A program made the position numbers and the translations under genes. From Luidia sarsii (taxonomy: Eukaryota > Echinodermata > Asteroidea > Paxillosida > Luidiidae), in NCBI GenBank assembly GCA_949987565.1, contig OX465110.1, positions 12,989,456 to 13,053,455 on the forward strand: DNA of 64,000 bases. Reading direction: 5' to 3'. Shown piece by piece: positions 58,326-64,000 of this stretch (its first letter is position 1; every line of letters begins with the position of its first letter). The notes under the pieces are model-generated. The model did no database searches. It saw only the letters and a list, made by a program, of their open reading frames with translations, and was not told where the DNA came from.

Positions 58326-58599
58326 ATTGCATACACCCCCCCCTGGTTAATTTGTGTGATTTCCAAGGCCTGCTCGACACTCAGGACTTACGCATCCCAT
58401 AAACTTGAACGAATTATCAATTGTTAGAACAGAAAGACAACAGTCAGCGGCATGCATGTCCTCGACCCGCACATTCAGGTCATTTGGGTTGACCTTAGGC
58501 GAAGCCACAAAACATGTTTCTCGTCTCCGTCTTCTTCGTCTTCCTTTTTGGGGGACCGCCTGCTTATGATGGAGATTTTTCTTTTCTTTTCAATACTAA

Positions 58600-58740
58600 A
58601 TCCTCCCAAATCCTCCAGGTGTAATTGGAGGATTTGGGAGGATTGAGGCTGGAAGCAAACATTTTCAAGAAGGATTCGGGAGGATTGAGGCTGAATATTT
58701 TTTTTTAAGAAGGACTTTGGAGGATTGAGGCGCTGAATGC
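58600..58740. repeat. GGAGGATT repeat cluster
   Basis: Three tandem aggattgaggctg units preceded by an inverted copy (aatcctccca). Confidence 0.75.
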
Positions 58741-59400
58741 AAAAGGCAGGGAGAAGGTCCACACATTCATCGGTTACTTACAGGCTTAAAGCAATACCCA
58801 CAGCAATGAAAGATGACACTGCAAATATGCTCAGTTCTCTTGTCCAACTTGTCTTTCATTTAAAAAGTGTCTTTGAACAGTGGAAACAAAACAACTATAA
58901 CGGTTACAGGCAATTTTAAAATTGCTTCTTTTCAAAAACCCGGACGAGAAACGTGTTTTTTTTGTATTCGGCCTTATCTGGTATACATGTAGTAGTAATG
59001 CAGGGACGCAGACGAAATACTGTGGAATACGCCCATGTATTATTATGTGCTTTGTCCACAAGCCGTAAAATGATTGCAAAACTGCAAACATAATGGCTTT
59101 CAAATTCAATACTGCTCTGCATGTTTCGCACGCAAATGAATAGTTATTGTACGTATACAAGGTTACAGGAATGCAAACCGCCAGTGGTATGGACGGCGTC
59201 CCCTTAATGGCGAATAGAAGCCTTCAAGTTCAAGGTCAGTTGTGTGTGTCACGGCTTTCTATCGACAGATTGTTGCATCAGCTCTATCCACTTGGGACCC
59301 AACAAATTTGTGTACGGTCAATGAATGACGTTTGGAAGATGACCTGCTCGAACCAGCTGGAGATGAAATTGCCCGCAATTTGCTTCGTGTGATTGTGAGA

Positions 59401-59781
59401 TATGGTCTTCACAATAGAGGGAGAGAGACAGCGAGAAAGAGACAGGCAGAGGCAGTCAGACCATCGAGGTCACACTGGCCGAGATATAGAATGGATAGAG
59501 AAGGTCACATAGCTATTATTATGTAGAGACAGGGACAGAGACAGACAGACTGATGAACCATGGATCTATAAGTACGAGCTCCATGGCAGGACTGAGAGAA
59601 GAAGAGACAGAGGAGACAGAGACATACCATGGACAGACAAACATACATGTATATAGGAAGAGACAGAGACAAGGACGGGAATAGGGACAGGGTCAGGGGA
59701 ACGGAGACGAACGGAGGAAGCGACAGAGACAGAGATAGAGAGACAGACTCGAGAAAGAGACAGACAGAGAGGGGGGGGGGA
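59401..59781. repeat. AGACAG-rich simple repeat beside first exon A
   Basis: Irregular agagacag/agacagac array ending in poly-G about 30 bp past the exon A donor; CU-rich in the transcribed RNA. Confidence 0.88.
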
Positions 59782-59809
59782 GAGAAATCGTTGTTTTTTG
59801 GCGACTCAC

Positions 59810-60350
59810 CTATGCAAAGGCAGGCGAGGATCTGGACGAAGATGAAGGGAGGCGGGCAGTCGGGGTCGGGGAAGAACGGCTGGATGATGTAGTTGCCGAA
59901 GACGAGGGCCACCAGCATGTTGCCCGTGGGCACGATGAGGATGAGCGAGACCCAGAGGACGAGGAAGGCGGGCAGCGGTCCGAAGGCCTCCAGGATGTAC
60001 GAGAACTCGGCGCCCGAGGACGGGATGGTGGTGCCCAGCTCGGCGAAGCACAGCGCCCCGACCAGCGAGAACACGCCCGACACCACCCAGACCACCATGG
60101 AGAGACCGAAGGAGCCCGTGTTGGCCAGCACGCTGCCCGGCGTCAGGAAGATGCCCGAGCCCACGATGTTGCCCACGATGACGGTGACGCTCGAGAACAG
60201 GCCGATCTGCTTGGTCAGGCTGACGGCCGCGGCCGCCGTCGCGCCGTCGCCGGCCGCCGCCGTCTCCAGCGCCTTGGCCCCCGGCTTGTCCGGGCCCTCC
60301 GACCCGCCGGTGACGGCGACCTCAGGGACGGACTTTCCATTGTCACCCAT
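59810..60350 (-). CDS. SLC7A: SLC7 alternative first exon A
   Basis: 180 codons plus one base, donor ATAG|gtgagt. A 46-aa Ala/Gly-rich cytoplasmic tail (GDGATAAAAV) is followed by TM1 with GSGIF (residues 64-68), TM2, [12 protein letters not shown]3-TM4, and DPDCPPP with Cys165. That Cys sits where human LAT1 Cys164 bonds 4F2hc. It is the most divergent cassette: IVGNIVGSGIFLTPGSVLAN in TM1 and LILIVPTGNMLVALVF in TM3 differ from B-D. This is the most upstream first exon in the window; more could lie beyond 64 kb. Confidence 0.9.
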
Positions 60351-60818
60351 GGCTCAATCGATCGTGTACGGTCCTGAAGTGGAAAAGTAATGAGACTCGA
60401 TGATTCCCACACACTCAAGCTCGTCCGCGGCGCAGTTCCACCTTGGTGTAGAGACTTCAGTGTAACAGCAGTTACTTTTGTGCACAGTTATGTGACTCGA
60501 TCGAACGCAAAGCTTGGGACTTACACGCCACGTGGCTTCTGGGGTCGTGTGTGTACATGTACTGTACGTGTGCTCGATACGAGTATTACAGGGAGACACC
60601 ACGTGCAAGCACAGGCTGCGTGGGCTTTTGTATAATATAGCTCTAAAGAGCGGAAGTTAGTCTCAGCGCGTAGATTTTGTATGCTTTATAAGTCTACCAG
60701 CACTGTATAAAGACAATGGGTCTCGTGTGCGTGTAAAGAGTAAGCGCGCGCACTCGATCGAGCGAGCGCTTCCACCGGCTACAGTAGGCTGGTATTCATC
60801 CACCACACGGGCACGACT

Positions 60819-60827
60819 TGATGCAAA
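60819..60827 (+). promoter_or_regulatory. CARE-like motif upstream of first exon A
   Basis: TGATGCAAA fits the looser C/EBP-ATF consensus TGATGnAAn, about 470 bp upstream of the exon A start. Weak; listed because exon D has one too. Confidence 0.2.
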
Positions 60828-61213
60828 GCACACAATCACAATGTACTGTACATGTACATGTACATGTACTGTAAATGTACATGTACAACTGTACATGTAC
60901 AGTACATGCATACGCCGTGCGCCGTGCAGCGAAAGGTTGGAGGTTAATTTCATTTACTTCGGTTTTCACTGTTCGCGCCGATCGGCGACTATAGCTGCAT
61001 AAAAGTTGATTGTCGAGCTATTATCTATTGGTCTGTATTATCTATAATATCTCTGCCTTATATTATTAAACACAGGGCCACGGTCCTTGATCTTGCTGTT
61101 TCTCGAGGTCATATCTTTGTTTGCAATATTATTCTTGTCTGTCTGTATATTATAGCTGTCTGTCCATCTGTCTGTCTCTGTGCTGGTCTGTTTTCAAGGA
61201 GAGTACATTGTTA

Positions 61214-61380
61214 GGTGCGTTCCCACTAGTACGAAATAGCGCGATTCACTTTTCGATTTTTAAATCGCGATTCAAAAATCGATTTTTGTGCGGACACGAC
61301 CGAAAAGAGAAAAATCGATAAGTTATATCCCGGAATGCAGTGCGCATAGATAAACATCCGGCGTCAGTGTCCACATGGTT
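61214..61380 (+). mobile_element. Truncated MITE of the GGTGCGTTCCCACT family
   Basis: Left TIR and about 160 bp of interior match the element at 321-773, preceded by TA. No right TIR found. Confidence 0.65.
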
Positions 61381-61497
61381 CGGAGCAACGTTTGGTGTGC
61401 AGTACAGCGTCTCTCGCAATCATTGCGCTGTATGCTACTAGTAGTGGCTCGCTTTCGGTTTCTCTCTGTGTGTCTGATCGTCTACATATGACGGTTC

Positions 61498-63152
61498 CCC
61501 GGCCTCTCTGTCCTCTCCCTCCCCCTTTCTCTACCTCTATACCTCCCCCTTTCTCTACCTCTCCCTCCCCCTTTCTCTACCTCTCTCTCCCCTTTCTCTA
61601 CCTCTCCCTCCCCCTTTCTCTACCTCTCCCTCCCCTTTCTCTACCTCTCCCTCCCTCTTTCTCTACCTCTCCCTCCCCCTTTCTCCACCTCTCCCTTTCT
61701 CTACCTCTCCCTCCCCTTTCTCTACCTCTCCCTCCCCCTTTCTCTACCTCTCCCTCCCCCTTTCTCTACCTCTCCCTCCCTCTTTCTCTACCTCTCCCTC
61801 CCCCTTTCTCCACCTCTCCCTTTCTCTACCTCTCCCTCCCCTTTCTCTACCTCTCCCTCCCCCTTTCTCTACCTTTCCCTCCCCCTTTCTCTACCTCTCC
61901 CTCCCCCTTTCTCTACCTCTCCCTTCCCCTTTCTCTACCTCTCCCTCCCTTTCTCTACCTCTCCCTCCCCTTTCTCTACCTCTCCCTCCCCTTTCTCTAC
62001 CTCTCCCTCCCCTTTCTCTACCTCTCCCTCCCCTTTCTCTACCTCTTCCTCCCCCTTTCTCTACCTCTCCCTCCCTTTCTCTACCTCTCCCTCCCCTTTC
62101 TCTACCTCTCCCTCCCCCTTTCTCTACCTCTCCCTCCCCTTTCTCTACCTCTCCCTCCCCCTTTCTCTACCTCTCCCTCCCCCTTTCTCTTCCTCTACCT
62201 CCCCCATTCTCTACCTCCCCCTTTCTCTACCTCTCCCTCCCCCTTTCTCTATCTCTCCCTCCCCCTTTCTCTACCTCTCCCTCCCCCTTTCTCTACCTCT
62301 CCCTCCCCTTTCTCAGTCTACCTCTCCCTCCCCTTTCTCTACCTCTCCCTCCCCCTTTCTCTTCCTCTACCTCCCCCTTTCTCTACCTCTCCCTCCCCTT
62401 TCTCTACCTCTCCCTCCCCCTTTCTCTACCTCTCCCTCCCCCTTTCTCTTCCTCTACCTCCCCCTTTCTCTACCTCCCCGGCCTTTCTCTACCTCTCCCT
62501 CCCCCTTTCTCTTCCTCTACCTCCCCCATTCTCTCACTCCTCCCCCTTTCTCTACCTCTCCCTCCCCCTTTCTCTACCTCTCCCTCCCTTTCTCTACCTC
62601 TCCCTCCCCCTTTCTCTTCCTCTACCTCCCCCATTCTCTACCTCCCCCTTTCTCTACCTCTCCCTCCCTTTCTTTCTCTACCTCTCCCTCCCTCTTTCTC
62701 TACCTCTCCCTCCCCTTTCTCTACCTCTCCCTCCCCCTTTCTCCACCTCTCCCTTTCTCTACCTCTCCCTCCCCTTTCTCTACCTCTCCCTCCCCCTTTC
62801 TCTACCTCTCCCTCCCCCTTTCTCTACCTCTCCCTCCCTCTTTCTCTACCTCTCCCTCCCCCTTTCTCCACCTCTCCCTTTCTTTACCTCTCCCTCCCCC
62901 TTTCTCTACCTCTCCCTCCCCCTTTCTCTACCTCTCCCTCCCTTTCTCTACCTCTCCCTCCCCCTTTCTCTACCTCTCCCTCCCCTTTCTCTACCTCTCC
63001 CTCCCCCTTTCTCTACCTCTCCCTCCCCTTTCTCTACCTCGAGCCCCCTCCCCCTTTCTCTACATCTCCCTCCCCCTTTCTCTACCTCTCCCTCCCCTTT
63101 CTCTACCTCGAGCCCCCTCCCCCTTTCTCTACCTCTCCCTCCCCCTTTCTCT
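61498..63152. repeat. 1.65-kb pyrimidine satellite
   Basis: Units of 19-22 bp built from ctttctctacctctccctcc with small indels. The long + strand frame across it is an artefact. Confidence 0.96.
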
Positions 63153-63184
63153 ATCGGTGATTCTCACGTAATCCAAAGATGGGT

Positions 63185-63399
63185 GCATTCTCTCCCGTGC
63201 GACGAGCCAAAAGGCGGCCATCTTTGATTTCAAAATGAAACGGTATTACTGTGCACGTTTTACGTAAACCGACGACGTCAAGGTGCTCGCGGACCTGTCA
63301 AAACGTCACCGATTTGCGTGTATACTTGTACAGTATAACCGTTTCAATTTGAAATCCAAGATGGCCGCCTAATTTTGACTCGTCGCACGTGAGAGAATG
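63185..63399. mobile_element. MITE-like element with about 68-bp TIRs
   Basis: Arms 63185-63252 and 63330-63399 share gcattctctc, gtgcgacgag and ggcggccat in inverse order. No coding. Confidence 0.8.
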
Positions 63400-64000
63400 T
63401 TCTCAATCAAATGAGGGGAAATTTCTCCCTTTTCCCCAAACGTGAGTAATACAAGTGACCATTATTGAAATCTGTGATTCTCACTGAATCAAAAAATGGC
63501 CGCGTAGGACGCAGCGATTTTGCAAAGTATGCAATTTTCAACTTCCGAAATCTCCAAAAATATCAGGCAAATCCTAAATTTTTCTTGAATTCTAGAAACA
63601 TTTCTTTCTTACATAAAATTAATTATTGAAAAGTGTCTCAGTCGTCGGGTGCACTGCGCGTCCATTTTGTCCAAGGTTTCATATATAACGCGCGGCTTTG
63701 GGGTCAAGTTGAACGAATTTCGTCGCGCTATAACGCCTCTCAAACCGCTCTAAGAGACAAGAATTCTACATTACTTTAATATGTTTTCACAAGCCCGGAT
63801 TTTTGAAAACCTTTACAAGTATAGTCGAGTGATCTTAAGTTTATATCCGTTAGACAAATATTTTTTATTTATACACGTTCGGCATGGATTTGTTGGACTG
63901 TTCGGAGCTTGTACTTCGGTTGACCGCGAAACGCGAAACATCGTTGGTAACTTGTTATCATACGGAGCTCTAAGTATAAACTATGCCTGCACATGCAATA
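63400..64000. other. Right end of the window
   Basis: AT-rich, nothing recognised apart from a repeated gtgattctcac word near 63473. Confidence 0.4.

Larger units (their letters stand above)
19762..60350 (-). other. SLC7A: SLC7 heteromeric amino-acid transporter light chain gene: four alternative first exons plus nine shared exons
   Basis: Gene-level entry. The protein is a 12-TM APC-fold exchanger of the LAT/xCT group, which works at the plasma membrane disulfide-linked to an SLC3 heavy chain. Shared exons run 36301-36176, 34216-34120, 32460-32416, 29805-29682, 28120-28017, 27217-27121, 26126-25977, 25317-25140 and 19862-19762; every junction is GT-AG and phase-compatible. Each first exon (A, B, C, D) ends with one base of a codon, and exon 2 supplies CC to make Ala. 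Isoform lengths up to the first stop are about 495 (A), 502 (B), 505 (C) and 527 (D) aa, as expected for SLC7 light chains. Whether it corresponds to LAT, y+LAT, asc or xCT cannot be said without a tree. No other set of downstream exons lies between the first exons, so they are best read as alternative starts of one gene. Confidence 0.88.

Noticed and set aside
61392..63227. 611-codon Pro/Ser/Leu frame on the + strand
   Set aside because: Produced by the pyrimidine satellite, which contains no T-A-A/G or T-G-A in any frame for long stretches.

Overview
The window is nuclear DNA of an animal. It has spliced genes with GT-AG introns, CpG-rich first exons in AT-rich surroundings, many small inverted-repeat elements, a Penelope-like retroelement and several kilobase-scale satellites. 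The repeat types and TACATG microsatellites would fit a marine invertebrate deuterostome (echinoderm, cephalochordate or hemichordate), but the species cannot be fixed from the sequence.

There are two real host genes. On the + strand, 8826-10658 is a complete five-exon gene for ER membrane protein complex subunit 8/9 (EMC8), 199 aa, with its 3' UTR running to about 12.6 kb. On the - strand, 60350 down to 19762 is one large gene for a heteromeric amino-acid transporter light chain (SLC7 family, LAT/xCT type). Nine shared exons (36301 to 19762) encode most of the transporter. Upstream lie FOUR tandem first exons (60350-59810, 52215-51654, 48603-48033, 42495-41859). Each has its own ATG, each encodes a cytoplasmic tail plus the first transmembrane segments including the GSGIF substrate motif and the cysteine that links to the SLC3 heavy chain, and each ends at a 5' splice site in the same phase. 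The architecture predicts alternative promoters that swap the N-terminal, substrate-binding part of the protein, in the manner of UGT1A or clustered protocadherins. This is the most interesting feature of the window. The two genes converge.

Layout: 1-8.8 kb, intergenic with small inverted-repeat elements and retroelement tails; 8.8-12.6 kb, EMC8; 12.6-15.1 kb, inverted-repeat elements; 15.1-18.0 kb, a Penelope-like element with RT and GIY-YIG endonuclease, 765-nt inverted arms and a 14-bp target duplication; 19.7-36.3 kb, shared SLC7 exons, with introns holding a 3.8-kb GGCTGGTT-type satellite, a 1-kb AAGGC/AAGGG satellite abutting a splice donor, and a 114-bp minisatellite; 36.3-60.4 kb, the four alternative first exons separated by repeat-rich DNA; 61.5-63.2 kb, a pyrimidine satellite; 63.2-63.4 kb, an inverted-repeat element.

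Exon coordinates were placed by eye from homology, reading frame and splice signals. Promoters were not located beyond suggestive motifs.
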